Source of the DNA: Planctomycetota bacterium
GTDB taxonomy: Bacteria; Planctomycetota; UBA1135; GCA-002686595
Assembly: GCA_016872715.1 (NCBI GenBank)
Contig: VGZD01000005.1
Location: 1-64,000, forward strand
Reading direction: 5' to 3'
DNA: 64,000 nt
Shown here: piece after piece, positions 48,039 to 57,806 of the stretch
Numbering within the stretch: the first letter of the stretch is position 1
Layout of the letters: every line of letters begins with the position of its first letter
Translations under genes and position numbers: made by a program
The notes under the pieces: generated by a model
Told to the model about the DNA's origin: nothing
The model's database searches: none
Seen by the model: the letters and a program-made list of their open reading frames with translations, nothing else

Positions 48039-49160
48039 TTGAAGTCCGAACACCTGCTCCCCCGCCATCGCCGCGTCGGCGCCGAGCTCTCGGGCGGCAG
48101 CTCCCCGATCGTCCTGTGCTTCGGCGAGGTGCCCGACGAGTACCGCGCTGCTCGCGAGGGCGCCGCGCTGTTCGACCGCACCCGACGCGAGGCCCTCGCC
48201 CTCTCCGGTCCCGACGCCGCGGGCTTCCTGCACCGCCTGCTCGCCAACGCCGTGCGCACGCTCGCCGTCGGCCAAGGCAACCGCAACCTACTGCTCTCGT
48301 CCAAGGGCAAGGTGCTGTTCGACCTCGACCTCGCGGTCGGCCCCGAGAGCATCCACCTCTCGCTCCCGCCGAACTCCGCCGCGGCGCTCGCCAAGGCGCT
48401 CGACACGTACCACTTCAGCGAGAAGCTCGTCGTGCGGGACGTGTCGGACGCGCACGCGCCGCTCGAGCTGTGCGGCCCGCGCGCCGCGGACATCGTGGCC
48501 CGCGTCGCCGCCATCGAACCGCCGCGCGAGTTGCACGCACACGTCGACGCACGCTTCGGCGACGCGCCGCTGCGCGTGACGGCCCTGTGCGTGGCGGGCT
48601 CCCCCGGCTGGCGCCTCGACGCCGGCCCCGCGAGCGCCGAGCAGCTGTGGGACACGCTCGTCGAGCAGGGCGCGACGCCCGCGGGTCGCATCGCCCACGA
48701 CTGCCTGCGCGTCGAGGCCGGCGCCGCCGAGTACGGCCTCGACGTCGATGACTCGATCTACCCTCAGGAAGCACGGCTCGAGCGCGCCTTCTCGCTCGAC
48801 AAGGGCTGCTACATCGGCCAAGAGGTCGTCGCCAAGATCGATACCTACGGCGGCCTGAACAAGCGCCTCGTCGCCCTGCGCATCTCCCACGACGACCCGC
48901 TCTCCGCCGGCACCCGCCTCTTCCGCGACGACGAGGGCGAGTGGCGCGACCTCGGCCTCGTCACCAGTTGGGCCTACTCCTTCGTGCTCGACTCCGGCCT
49001 CGCCCTCGCTTACGTCAAGCGCCGCCACCAGTCCGCCGGCACGCGCTTCCACCTCGGCGACGCCCAAGGCTCCCTCGGTCAAGCCACGGTCGTCCCCCTG
49101 CCCGTCCGCCCCGACGCCCTCCCCCCCACCGGCGACTTCGAGCCCGCGCTCGACGCCTGA
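48039..49160 (+). CDS. ygfZ: YgfZ/GcvT-like folate-binding protein (TTG start)
   Basis: SLDKGCYIGQEVVAKIDTYGGLNKRLVAL signature (KGCYxGQE). Confidence 0.9.
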   Translation: MKSEHLLPRHRRVGAELSGGSSPIVLCFGEVPDEYRAAREGAALFDRTRREALALSGPDAAGFLHRLLANAVRTLAVGQGNRNLLLSSKGKVLFDLDLAVGPESIHLSLPPNSAAALAKALDTYHFSEKLVVRDVSDAHAPLELCGPRAADIVARVAAIEPPRELHAHVDARFGDAPLRVTALCVAGSPGWRLDAGPASAEQLWDTLVEQGATPAGRIAHDCLRVEAGAAEYGLDVDDSIYPQEARLERAFSLDKGCYIGQEVVAKIDTYGGLNKRLVALRISHDDPLSAGTRLFRDDEGEWRDLGLVTSWAYSFVLDSGLALAYVKRRHQSAGTRFHLGDAQGSLGQATVVPLPVRPDALPPTGDFEPALDA

Positions 49161-49305
49161 GGCCGAGCTCGCCCCGCCCGTCCACGCGCCTTGGCTCCGA
49201 CCGAAACTGGCGCACGCAACGCACGGGCGCGACAACGCGAAACCCGCGTGTAGGTTTGCGACCCCACGCATTCACCCTGCGCTCGGCGACACCGATCGCG
49301 AACGA

Positions 49306-50379
49306 CTACTTGGCGAGCGGCGCGAAGGCGGCGGGGGTGCCGCGGTAGGACTCGAGCTCGATCCGGACGTCGAACTCCAGGGGGCCGGCGGGGATGCGGC
49401 CGGAGATCTCGACCGGCACGCCGGAGGTCGAGTGCATGAAGATGGAAATCGAGCCGTGCAGGCCGAACAGCCCGCGGAAATCGTCTTCGCGGCCGACCGT
49501 GCCCTCGGGCGGGCGGGTGGTGAGCCGCACTTCGACGGCTTCGAATTGGCCGGCGATCACCTTGCGATTCGAGAGCGCACCGCGCGCGACCTCGACCTCC
49601 CACAGCTCGTCGCGCTCGACCAGCGTGAAGGTCGTGCCGCGCTTGCCCTGCGCAATCGTCGTGCGCGCGAGCATCACCGCCGTGACCATGTCGACGGAAC
49701 CGTCGGGCACTTGCTGGGTCTTGGGCTCGCGCCACACGCGGTGCGTCGCCGCCTTGCAGCCGTCACAGTGCGCGCGCTCGTTCCAAAAGAACGTCGGATC
49801 GACGAAGTGCGCGTCGTCCTTGCAACCCTTGCAGTGCGCGTCGGAGCGATAGCTCGAGCTGCCTTGGGCGTCGCGCAACCCCAGCGTGAGCTCGCGGCGG
49901 CGGTTCTCGGTGCCGCGCTGGATGCTCTCGTGGTGCAAGCGCGGCCAAGCGAGCGGCCGAAAGGCCGTGCGAATGGTCTCGTCGAGCGTGTACACCTGAT
50001 ATTCGCCGCGCGCGCGCGCGGAGACCAGCGCTTGCTCGAGCGTGCGCTCCTCGTCGAAGCGCACTTCGAGCGAGCCATCCGGCAGGTAGGGACGCACGGT
50101 CGAGCTCATCGTCACGCGGCCGACGCTCGGCTCGCCCAAGAGGCCGAGGTCGATGGACACGACATACACGAGCTCTTCGTCGCGAGGGAAGTGCACTGCC
50201 TGCCGTCCCGGGCCGCGGTCCATGATCAGCGGGCCGCGCTGCGCCTTCGGCAAGTGCGCCTGCGCCGTCGGCGCGTTCCCCTGCGGCACCTGCGCCGCCG
50301 GCGCGTTCCCCTGCGGCGCCTGCGCCGCCGGCGCGAGCGGCGGCGCGAGCAGGGCGAGCGAGAGCACGAACGCGAACAT
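49306..50379 (-). CDS. secreted DUF3108-like protein with two CxxC motifs
   Basis: Signal peptide; APQGNAPAAQVPQGNAPTAQ repeats; DAHCKGCKDDAHFVDPTFFWNERAHCDGCKAATH; DUF3108-like C-terminal half. Confidence 0.6.
   Translation of the reverse strand: MFAFVLSLALLAPPLAPAAQAPQGNAPAAQVPQGNAPTAQAHLPKAQRGPLIMDRGPGRQAVHFPRDEELVYVVSIDLGLLGEPSVGRVTMSSTVRPYLPDGSLEVRFDEERTLEQALVSARARGEYQVYTLDETIRTAFRPLAWPRLHHESIQRGTENRRRELTLGLRDAQGSSSYRSDAHCKGCKDDAHFVDPTFFWNERAHCDGCKAATHRVWREPKTQQVPDGSVDMVTAVMLARTTIAQGKRGTTFTLVERDELWEVEVARGALSNRKVIAGQFEAVEVRLTTRPPEGTVGREDDFRGLFGLHGSISIFMHSTSGVPVEISGRIPAGPLEFDVRIELESYRGTPAAFAPLAK
50261..50340. repeat. 30-bp imperfect tandem repeat (2.5 copies) inside a CDS, encoding APQGNAPAAQ-type repeats
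   Basis: Direct reading. Confidence 0.8.
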
Positions 50380-50397
50380 GGCGGTGGCGAAGGGTAT

Positions 50398-51456
50398 CTA
50401 GCGCTCGAGGCGTCGACGCTCTACCAGCATTTCGGCTTCGCGCGCGGCGATGCGCGAGGGCGACAGCCCCTGCTCGCGCGACTGGGCGAGGATGTCCTCG
50501 ACGACGGCGCCCACGCGCGCGGCGATGCGCTCGAGCGGTTCGCGCACGCCGTCGAGATGGAAGCGCGAGCCGCGCATGAGCGCCCCGGAATTGATCGCGT
50601 AGTCGGGCACGTAGAGCACGCCGCGCTCGTGGAGCGCCTCGCCGTGTTCCGCGCTCGCGAGCACGTTGTTGGCCGCTCCGGCGACGATGCGGCAGCGCAG
50701 GCGCAGCACGGACAGGTCGTGCAGGATTCCGCCGAGTGCGCAGGGCGAGAACACGTCGCAGGGGACCTCGAGTTCCTGCGTGGGATCGACGCGCTCGATT
50801 CCCGCCTGTTGCGCGAAGAGCTGCGCGCGCTCGGCGTCGAGCTCCGAGGCGAGCACGCGCGCTCCGTAGCCGCGCAGCGTGAGCGCCACGCGCGAGCCGA
50901 CTTCGCCCAGACCCTGCACGACGACCGTGCGGCGGGACCACTCCTCGCCGCCGTCGAGGTGCCTCAGGGCCGCCGCGATCCCGGCCACCACGCCCGCCGC
51001 CGTCGACTCCGCCAGCTCGCCCGGGCCGTCGGGGCCCGGATCGGTGACGAAGCGCGTGCGCTCGCGTACGAGCGCGAGCTCGGCCGAGTTCGTGCCGACG
51101 TCCGGACCGGCGCAGTAGCGCCCGCCGAGCCGCTCGATCACCTCTCCTAGGTGCAGGTAAGCGTGCTCGACGTGCAGCTCGGGCCGGTCGAGCAACACCA
51201 TCTTGGCCCCGCCCGCCGGGATGCGCGCGAGGGCACATTTGTAGGTCATGGCGCGCGCGAGCCGCATGCAGTCGCGCAGCGCCGCCTCCTCGTCGAAGTA
51301 GCTCCAACGCCGGATGCCGCCAAACGCCCGGCCCGGGCCGGAATCGTGGATCGCGAGGAAGGCCCGCAGACCGGAGCGGCGGTCGTGCAGCGCCACCATC
51401 TCCTCGAATCCCTCGCGGGCGAGCTGGTCTAGGAGCTCGAAGCTCATCTCGTTCAC
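50398..51456 (-). CDS. Glu/Leu/Phe/Val dehydrogenase family (leucine dehydrogenase-like)
   Basis: GGIRRWSYFDEEAALRDCMRLARAMTYKCALARIPAGGAKMVLL; GPDVGTNSAEL; VVQGLGEVGSRVAL. Confidence 0.92.
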   Translation of the reverse strand: MNEMSFELLDQLAREGFEEMVALHDRRSGLRAFLAIHDSGPGRAFGGIRRWSYFDEEAALRDCMRLARAMTYKCALARIPAGGAKMVLLDRPELHVEHAYLHLGEVIERLGGRYCAGPDVGTNSAELALVRERTRFVTDPGPDGPGELAESTAAGVVAGIAAALRHLDGGEEWSRRTVVVQGLGEVGSRVALTLRGYGARVLASELDAERAQLFAQQAGIERVDPTQELEVPCDVFSPCALGGILHDLSVLRLRCRIVAGAANNVLASAEHGEALHERGVLYVPDYAINSGALMRGSRFHLDGVREPLERIAARVGAVVEDILAQSREQGLSPSRIAAREAEMLVERRRLER

Positions 51457-51473
51457 GGTAGCCTCTACGCGAC

Positions 51474-52502
51474 GTGAATGCGCGGGCGAGCGGAAGAAGC
51501 TCGCGCCGCGCTCGTCTCACCCTGCCGCCCCACGCACGCCGCCGCCCCACCGTGAAGCCCAGCCGCCCCTTCGCTCGTCATCCCTCGCCGCTGCTCTTCC
51601 TCGCCGCCGCCCTCGCACTGACGAGCGCCTGCGCGGCGAGCGGCGCCGCGGACAAGCGTTCCGAGCCGGAGTCGAGCGCGCCGCCCGAGCGGCCCGTGAT
51701 CCAGCCCGAGGATCCGATCGGGAAGTTCCTCGCCGACGCCGACAACGCCATCTACCAATGGTGCAAGCTCGCGCTGACGGGCAGCACGCCCGCGCACAAG
51801 AACCAGCAGCGCGCGCTCGAGGGCGTGCTCGTCGATCGAGCCTCGCGACGCGCCGACGCGCTCATCGCCGAGCTCTCCGCCGGTCCGCCGATCAACCGCA
51901 TCCGCGCCGCGGCCATGCTCGGCTTCTCTCGCAGGAGCGAGGCCCAGTCGCCGCTGCTCTCCGCACTCTCCGATCCGCACCCCGACGTCGTGCACAACGC
52001 GCTGCTCGGCCTCGCGGTCCTCGGCCGCGCCGACACGCCGCTCGAAGCGATCTGCCACGCGGCCGAGTTTTCCGTCGACCCACAAACGCGCGCCCAAGCC
52101 GCGTTCGCCCTGCGCTCGATCTTGAACAACGGCGGCGCCGGCGCGTGCGCGCTCGGCACCGCGCGGCGCGGCCTCGCCGACAGCGAGCCCTTCGTGCGCT
52201 CGCAGTGCGCGCTCGCCGTCGGCCTGCTCGGCGACAGGGAGTCGGTGCCGGCGCTCGAGGCGCAGTTGCGCGACACGCTCCCCCACGTGCAGAGCGCGAC
52301 CGTCGAGGGCCTGCTGCTGCTCACCGAGCGCAATCCAGAGTCGAAGGGTCCCGTCGGCCGAGCACTGGTCAAGGCCTGGGGCGCGGCCGACGACGAACAG
52401 CCGCTCAAGGCGCTCGCCATGGCCGCGCTCGTGCGCATCGCGGACGTCAACTACGGCACGGACCTCACGCTGTGGACCGAGTGGTCCAACCGCCTGCCGT
52501 AG
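51474..52502 (+). CDS. HEAT-repeat lipoprotein (start may be 51552)
   Basis: LALTSACAASG lipobox; helical repeats IRAAAMLGFSRRSEAQSPLLSALSDPHPDVVHNALLGLAVLG. Confidence 0.75.
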   Translation: MNARASGRSSRRARLTLPPHARRRPTVKPSRPFARHPSPLLFLAAALALTSACAASGAADKRSEPESSAPPERPVIQPEDPIGKFLADADNAIYQWCKLALTGSTPAHKNQQRALEGVLVDRASRRADALIAELSAGPPINRIRAAAMLGFSRRSEAQSPLLSALSDPHPDVVHNALLGLAVLGRADTPLEAICHAAEFSVDPQTRAQAAFALRSILNNGGAGACALGTARRGLADSEPFVRSQCALAVGLLGDRESVPALEAQLRDTLPHVQSATVEGLLLLTERNPESKGPVGRALVKAWGAADDEQPLKALAMAALVRIADVNYGTDLTLWTEWSNRLP

Positions 52503-52534
52503 CCCGAGGTGCGCGCGTCGGGTAGCTTCGCAGC

Positions 52535-53707
52535 ATGGCCCCGCGCATCCACGTCTCCGCCAAGGCGGCGCGCTTTCAGGAGTCGGTGATCCGCGAGATG
52601 TCGCGCGTTTGCGCGCGCGAGCAGGGCGTCAACCTCGCGCAGGGCTTCCCGGATTTCGCGGCGCCGCTCGCGATGAAGGAAGCGGCCTGCCGGGCAATCG
52701 GCGCGGACCACAATCAGTACGCGGTGACCTGGGGCGCACCCCGCCTGCGCGCGGCGATCGCGCTGCGCACGCGCGCCTACAACCGCCTGCCGGTCGATCC
52801 CGACCGCGACGTCACGGTGTGCTGCGGCGCGACCGAGGCGATGATCGCGGCCCTGCTCGCGGTGCTCGACCCCGGCGACGAGGTCGTGATCTTCGAGCCG
52901 TTCTACGAGAACTACGGGCCCGACTGCATCCTCTCCGGCGCTACGCCGCGCATGGTGCGCTTGCACGCGCCGGACTGGAGCCTCGACGAGCGCGCGCTGC
53001 GCGCCGCCTTCGGCCCGCGCACGCGCGCGATCGTCGTCAACACGCCGCACAACCCGACCGGCAAGGTGTTCACGCGCGAGGAGCTCGAGCTGATCGCTCG
53101 GCTGTGCATCGAGCACGACTGCCTCGCGATCACCGACGAGATCTACGAGTACATCCTCTACGACGGCACCGAGCACGTCTCGCTCGCGACGCTGCCCGGC
53201 ATGGCCGAGCGCACGATCACGATCAGCGGCCTGTCGAAGACCTGGAGCGCGACGGGCTGGCGCATCGGCTGGTGCATCGCGCCGCCGCCGCTCGCGGGCG
53301 CGATCCGCAAGGTGCACGACTTCCTCACCGTGGGCGCTCCCGCGCCGCTGCAGGAAGCCGCCGCCGACGCGCTCGCCTTCCCGCAGTCGTACTTCGACGA
53401 CCTCGCGCGCGACTATCGCGAGCGCCGCGACCTGCTCGCCGCCGCGCTGCGCGAGACCGGCCTGCGCGTGTACCTGCCGCGCGGCGCCTACTACATCATG
53501 ACCGACATCTCGGGGCTCACGCGCAAGGACGACGTGAGCTTCGCGATGGAGCTCGTGTCGCAAGGCGGCGTGGCCTGCGTGCCCGGCTCGAGCTTCTTCC
53601 TCGATCCCTCGGACGGGCGGTCGATCGTGCGCTTTTGCTTCGCTAAGCAGCGCGCGACGCTCGAGCGCGCGGCGGTCGTCCTGCGCGAGAGGCTCGGCGC
53701 GCGTTGA
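52535..53707 (+). CDS. class I/II PLP-dependent aminotransferase
   Basis: NLAQGFPDF, VVNTPHNPTGKVF, ITDEIYEYILYDG, SGLSKTWSATGWRIGW. Confidence 0.94.
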   Translation: MAPRIHVSAKAARFQESVIREMSRVCAREQGVNLAQGFPDFAAPLAMKEAACRAIGADHNQYAVTWGAPRLRAAIALRTRAYNRLPVDPDRDVTVCCGATEAMIAALLAVLDPGDEVVIFEPFYENYGPDCILSGATPRMVRLHAPDWSLDERALRAAFGPRTRAIVVNTPHNPTGKVFTREELELIARLCIEHDCLAITDEIYEYILYDGTEHVSLATLPGMAERTITISGLSKTWSATGWRIGWCIAPPPLAGAIRKVHDFLTVGAPAPLQEAAADALAFPQSYFDDLARDYRERRDLLAAALRETGLRVYLPRGAYYIMTDISGLTRKDDVSFAMELVSQGGVACVPGSSFFLDPSDGRSIVRFCFAKQRATLERAAVVLRERLGAR

Positions 53708-54867
53708 AGCTCGCGCTGGCAGTGTTCGCGACGCTCGCGCTGCAAGCGCCGCAGACTCCGGCCACCGCGCCGACGCAGGACCGTCTCGCGGCTCTGCCCG
53801 CGCGAGCGAACATCGCCGGACTGAGCGGACTGCAGACCTCCTCGCGCATCACCTTCGCCGCGCAGGGAGCGCGGCTCCACTCGCTCGAAGCGACCTTCGC
53901 GTTCCCCGATCGCGCGCGCTGGACGCTGGCGCCCGAAGGCGCCCGCGCCGGCGACCGCAGCATCGTCTTCCGCTGCGGCCCAGCGTTTTTCGAGCTCGCA
54001 CCGCAACAGTCGACCGCGCGGCTGGTGAGCGAGTCGGGCCCCAAGGACGCGCAGTGGCGCGCCAGCCTCGCCGCGGTCGAGGTGCGGCGCGCGCTGTTCC
54101 TCTGGCCCGACGGCTTCGCATGGGAAGGCGACGCAGCGCGCAAGAGCGTCAAGCTCCCCGGCGGCGAGTCGCTCGTCGCCGAGCTCGGCTCCGATGGGCT
54201 TCCGACGGCGCTGTACGTCGGCGGCGAGCGCGCGCTCCGCGAGCGCTTCGATGCGCTCGCGTGGCGCGAGCACCGCGGCCGCAAGGTCCCCGCGAGCTTC
54301 GATTTCTCGGTCGATGGCACTCGCATCTGGCGTGAGGACGTCGTGACGTTCGAGACGCGCGCGCAGGTTCTCGACAGCTTCTTCCTGCCGGCCGAGCTGC
54401 GGCGCGACGCCGTGGCCCTCGCGGGCGGCCCGCGCATCGCGTCCGTCGATGTCCCGCGCTCGCACGAGCTGCGCGTCGAGTTGGAGGATGGCACCGAGTG
54501 GAGCGCCGTGAAGGAGCGCTGGCAGGCGGCGCTCGCACCCTACGCGCGAGCGAAGGGCGATGGCTGGCGCCTCGAAGGTGGCGCGCTGGTCGAGGTCGAC
54601 GAGCGCGGCGCGCCGCGCGCGCTGCTGCTGCGCTTCAAGCCCGGAGTCGACACGGCGCCCGAAGGCGTCGCCAGCGTGCGCGAGCACGGCGCCCTCGCGC
54701 TCTCGATTCCGAGCGCGCCATCGTCGCTGGTGGAGAGCCTCGCCACCCTGCGCGGCGCCCTGCCCCCCAACTCACGCGTCGCGCGCAGCTTCGCCCGCTT
54801 CCCCAACGCCCCGGCCCTCGACGCCGTCCCGTTTCAGCTCTACCTAGCGCTCGAGCCCGCGCCGTAG
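53704..54867 (+). CDS. secreted protein of unknown function
   Basis: TTG start overlapping the previous stop; signal peptide [16 protein letters not shown]. Confidence 0.6.
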   Translation: MKLALAVFATLALQAPQTPATAPTQDRLAALPARANIAGLSGLQTSSRITFAAQGARLHSLEATFAFPDRARWTLAPEGARAGDRSIVFRCGPAFFELAPQQSTARLVSESGPKDAQWRASLAAVEVRRALFLWPDGFAWEGDAARKSVKLPGGESLVAELGSDGLPTALYVGGERALRERFDALAWREHRGRKVPASFDFSVDGTRIWREDVVTFETRAQVLDSFFLPAELRRDAVALAGGPRIASVDVPRSHELRVELEDGTEWSAVKERWQAALAPYARAKGDGWRLEGGALVEVDERGAPRALLLRFKPGVDTAPEGVASVREHGALALSIPSAPSSLVESLATLRGALPPNSRVARSFARFPNAPALDAVPFQLYLALEPAP

Positions 54868-55016
54868 CCCGCGCACCCGCCGCGGCAAGGTCCCGAGCTC
54901 GAGCGCGAGCTCGCAGGGCGAGGGGCATGTCCTCCGGGGAGGACGGCGCGGGAGCGGGAACAGGCTGCGTGGGCCAGTGGGGCGCGACGGAGCTCCGGGC
55001 ACTTCATTTGCTATAT

Positions 55017-55171
55017 GCGGACCGGAACCGCGGTTCCGCACTGCAAGCCGCGGACCGGAACCGCGGTTCCGCACTGCAAGCCGCGGACCGGAACCGCGGT
55101 TCCGCATTGCAAGCCGCGGACCGGAACCGCGGTTCCGCACTGCAAGCCGCGGACCGGAACCGCGGTTCCGC
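55017..55171. repeat. 33-bp tandem repeat (4.7 copies), each with the perfect palindrome CGGAACCGCGGTTCCG
   Basis: Direct reading: units start at 55017, 55050, 55083, 55116, 55149; one C/T variant in copy 3. Confidence 0.96.
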
Positions 55172-55225
55172 GCGCGCACTCCAGCGAACGAACCGATCTC
55201 ACGCCGCCCCCTCTGGAACACCACC

Positions 55226-57721
55226 ATGGATCCCCGCCACTGCCGCCCGCTGGTGCTCGCCTTGTCGCTCCTTTGCGCACTGCCGAGCGAGGCTTTTGCC
55301 CAGGATCGCGAGCGCCCCGGCCGACCGTCTCAGGGCTCCGGCGGAACCGGGCGACCCGCGCCGAGCCCGTCGCCGAGCCCGTCGCCGAGCCCGTCGCCCG
55401 CACCCAGTCGCCCCTCGCCCAGCCCATCTCCGGCGCCCTCGCGGCCGTCACCCTCGCCCGCCCCCTCGCGCCCGAATCCGAACCCCGCGCCTTCGCGCCC
55501 GACCCCCGCTCCAACCCCGACTCCAACCCCGACTCCAAGTCCGGCGCCGTCTCGCCCGACTCCGAGTCGGCCGACTCCGAGCCGGCCGTCTCCGAGCCAC
55601 CCGACTCCGAGCCCGTCGCCGTTGCGTCCCGCCCCGACGCCCACCCCGACGCCACCGAGCGCGCAACCCTCGACTCCCTCGCGGCCGAGCACGACTTCGC
55701 CCGTCGCGCCCGCGCCATCGACGCGGCCGAGCACACCGCCGCCGACGCGCACACCTGCGAGCGGTCGTCCCGACACGAGCTCGACGCCGCGCGCGCGCGA
55801 GCGCGCACCGACGCCGACTCCGACACCTGCTCCGACACCTGCTCCGACGCCGTCGAACACGCGACCGCGTTTCCCCACACCGGCGCCGCGCGCGTCGACG
55901 CCCGAGCCGACCACGCGGCCTCCTACCGTGCCCCAGCCGACACCGTCTCGATCGACACCGTCTCGATCGACACCGTCTCGATCGACGCCGTCTGGATCGA
56001 CACCGTCTGGCACGGGCACCGGCGGTGTGAGCGCGCCCGAGCGCGACCGCACGGGCCCGTCCGCGGGTCGCGTCGGACACACGCCGCTCTCCCCGAGCAG
56101 TGCGCGCCCCGCTCCCGAGCGCAGCGAACCTCCGAGCGCTGGCTCGCGTCCGATCGAGCGCGACGCGATCCTCGAACGCTACGGGCGCAGCGAGCGCAAG
56201 GACGCCGAAACTTCACCCGCCACACAACCCGCGTCTCCCGCGCGCGCTGAGGACGCCGTCAAGTCGGCGCGCGAGGCCTATCGCGGCGAGCAGGCCGCGA
56301 AGGACGCCGCCCGAGGTGAGAACGCCGCGGATGCGAAGCAGCGCGCGGGCGAAGCGGCGCTGAAGTCCGCTCGCGATGGCTACCGCGACGAGCAGGCCGC
56401 CAAGGACGCGGCTCGGCGCGAGAATGCCGCGAACGTCAAGGCGCGCTCGGAAGCCGAGGCCGCGCGCGTGCGCGACGCGCGCACGCAATTCCGCTCCGAG
56501 CAAGGCGCGCGCTCGGTGAAGGAGCGACGCGATGACTTCCGCGGACAACAGTTGAAGAGCGAGCGCGACCTCTATCGCGCCGAAGCAGCTCGCAAGGAGA
56601 GCGCGCGCGCGGCGAAGCTCGCCGAAGAGCGCACGCGCGGCGTGCGCGGCGACTACCAAAACAACCCCTACGCGACGCCCAGTCGCTGGAGCCGCGGCCG
56701 CAGCGCGTCGTCGTGCCACGGTTGGGGCCTGAGCCTCGGCTTCGGCCTCGGCCTCGGCTGGTGCAATCCCTACGGTTGGTCGTGGTCGTCGAACTGCTGG
56801 CCGAGCTGGTACTGGAACGGCTGGTCGGGCTGCAACAACTACTGGTACTGGTGGGGCCTGGGCGGCTACTCGTACTCGTGGCTGTGCCACCCCTTCTCGT
56901 GGAATTACCGCTGGAACTACGGCCGCTGGCCGAACTACGGCACGTGGTGGCCCTCGCTGTGGGTGACGAGCGCGTGGGCGCCGCCGGTGTACTACGCCAG
57001 CGTGTACGACCGCGAGAGCGACGTCGTGATCTACGACAACGACGGCACGAGCGAAATCGTCGTGCAGGGTGGGAGCGTCGAGGTGCGCCAAGGCGCGAAC
57101 TCCGGCGCGAACTCCGGCGCGAACTCCGGCGCGAGCGCCCCCTTCGCGGTCGGCGAGTCCGTGCAGTACGAACCGAACTCCGGCCAAGCCGTCGACCCGG
57201 TGGTCGCCCACGTGCTCGGCCAGTCGGGACCGGACACGACCATGCGTCTGGTGCAGCAGTATCTGGCCTCCGGCGACGCCGCGTTCCGCGAGAGCCGCTT
57301 CGGCGACGCCGCGCACCTCTATGCCAAGGCCATCGAGCTGCGGCCGGACGAGGGCGTCTTGTATCTCGTGCTCTCCGACGCGCTGCTCGCCACGGGCGAC
57401 TATCACTACGGCGCCTTCGCCCTGCGGCGCGCGTTCCACCTCGACCCCTCGCTCGTCGCGAGCGACATCGACAAGCGCACGTTCTACCGTGATCCGCGCG
57501 AGTTTCAGGACCAATTGCAACTGCTCGAACGCTTCCTCGCCGAGCGTCCCACCGACGTCGACGCGCGCCTCTTGCTCGCGGTGAACTACCTGTTCTCGGC
57601 GCGGCCCGAGCTCGCCGTCGACCTGCTCGAGTCCGGCTCGAGCGCCGAACTGCGCGCCGAGTCGACCGGCCAGCGCGTGCTCGAGGCCGCGCGGGCCGCC
57701 ATCGCACGCCGCAAGGCCTGA
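55226..57721 (+). CDS. secreted low-complexity protein: Pro/Ser/Thr-rich, charged helical, Trp/Tyr-rich and TPR segments
   Basis: Signal peptide [39 protein letters not shown] repeats; [31 protein letters not shown]-terminal TPR-like [31 protein letters not shown]. Confidence 0.75.
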   Translation: MDPRHCRPLVLALSLLCALPSEAFAQDRERPGRPSQGSGGTGRPAPSPSPSPSPSPSPAPSRPSPSPSPAPSRPSPSPAPSRPNPNPAPSRPTPAPTPTPTPTPSPAPSRPTPSRPTPSRPSPSHPTPSPSPLRPAPTPTPTPPSAQPSTPSRPSTTSPVAPAPSTRPSTPPPTRTPASGRPDTSSTPRARERAPTPTPTPAPTPAPTPSNTRPRFPTPAPRASTPEPTTRPPTVPQPTPSRSTPSRSTPSRSTPSGSTPSGTGTGGVSAPERDRTGPSAGRVGHTPLSPSSARPAPERSEPPSAGSRPIERDAILERYGRSERKDAETSPATQPASPARAEDAVKSAREAYRGEQAAKDAARGENAADAKQRAGEAALKSARDGYRDEQAAKDAARRENAANVKARSEAEAARVRDARTQFRSEQGARSVKERRDDFRGQQLKSERDLYRAEAARKESARAAKLAEERTRGVRGDYQNNPYATPSRWSRGRSASSCHGWGLSLGFGLGLGWCNPYGWSWSSNCWPSWYWNGWSGCNNYWYWWGLGGYSYSWLCHPFSWNYRWNYGRWPNYGTWWPSLWVTSAWAPPVYYASVYDRESDVVIYDNDGTSEIVVQGGSVEVRQGANSGANSGANSGASAPFAVGESVQYEPNSGQAVDPVVAHVLGQSGPDTTMRLVQQYLASGDAAFRESRFGDAAHLYAKAIELRPDEGVLYLVLSDALLATGDYHYGAFALRRAFHLDPSLVASDIDKRTFYRDPREFQDQLQLLERFLAERPTDVDARLLLAVNYLFSARPELAVDLLESGSSAELRAESTGQRVLEAARAAIARRKA
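55938..56012. repeat. 15-bp imperfect tandem repeat (5 copies, cgacaccgtctcgat) within a CDS, encoding SRSTP-type repeats
   Basis: Direct reading. Confidence 0.85.
57092..57127. repeat. 12-bp tandem repeat (3 copies ggcgcgaactcc) within a CDS, encoding GANS repeats
   Basis: Direct reading. Confidence 0.9.
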
Positions 57722-57806
57722 AGCGCGCGCTGCGCCGACTGCGGCGAGCCGATCGCGCGCACGAACGCGGTCGCGCGCTCGCCCCTGCGCCGTCGTGGCG
57801 TCGTCG

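Noticed and set aside
55017-55171. CRISPR array
   Set aside because: Units are contiguous identical 33-mers without variable spacers; no cas genes nearby.
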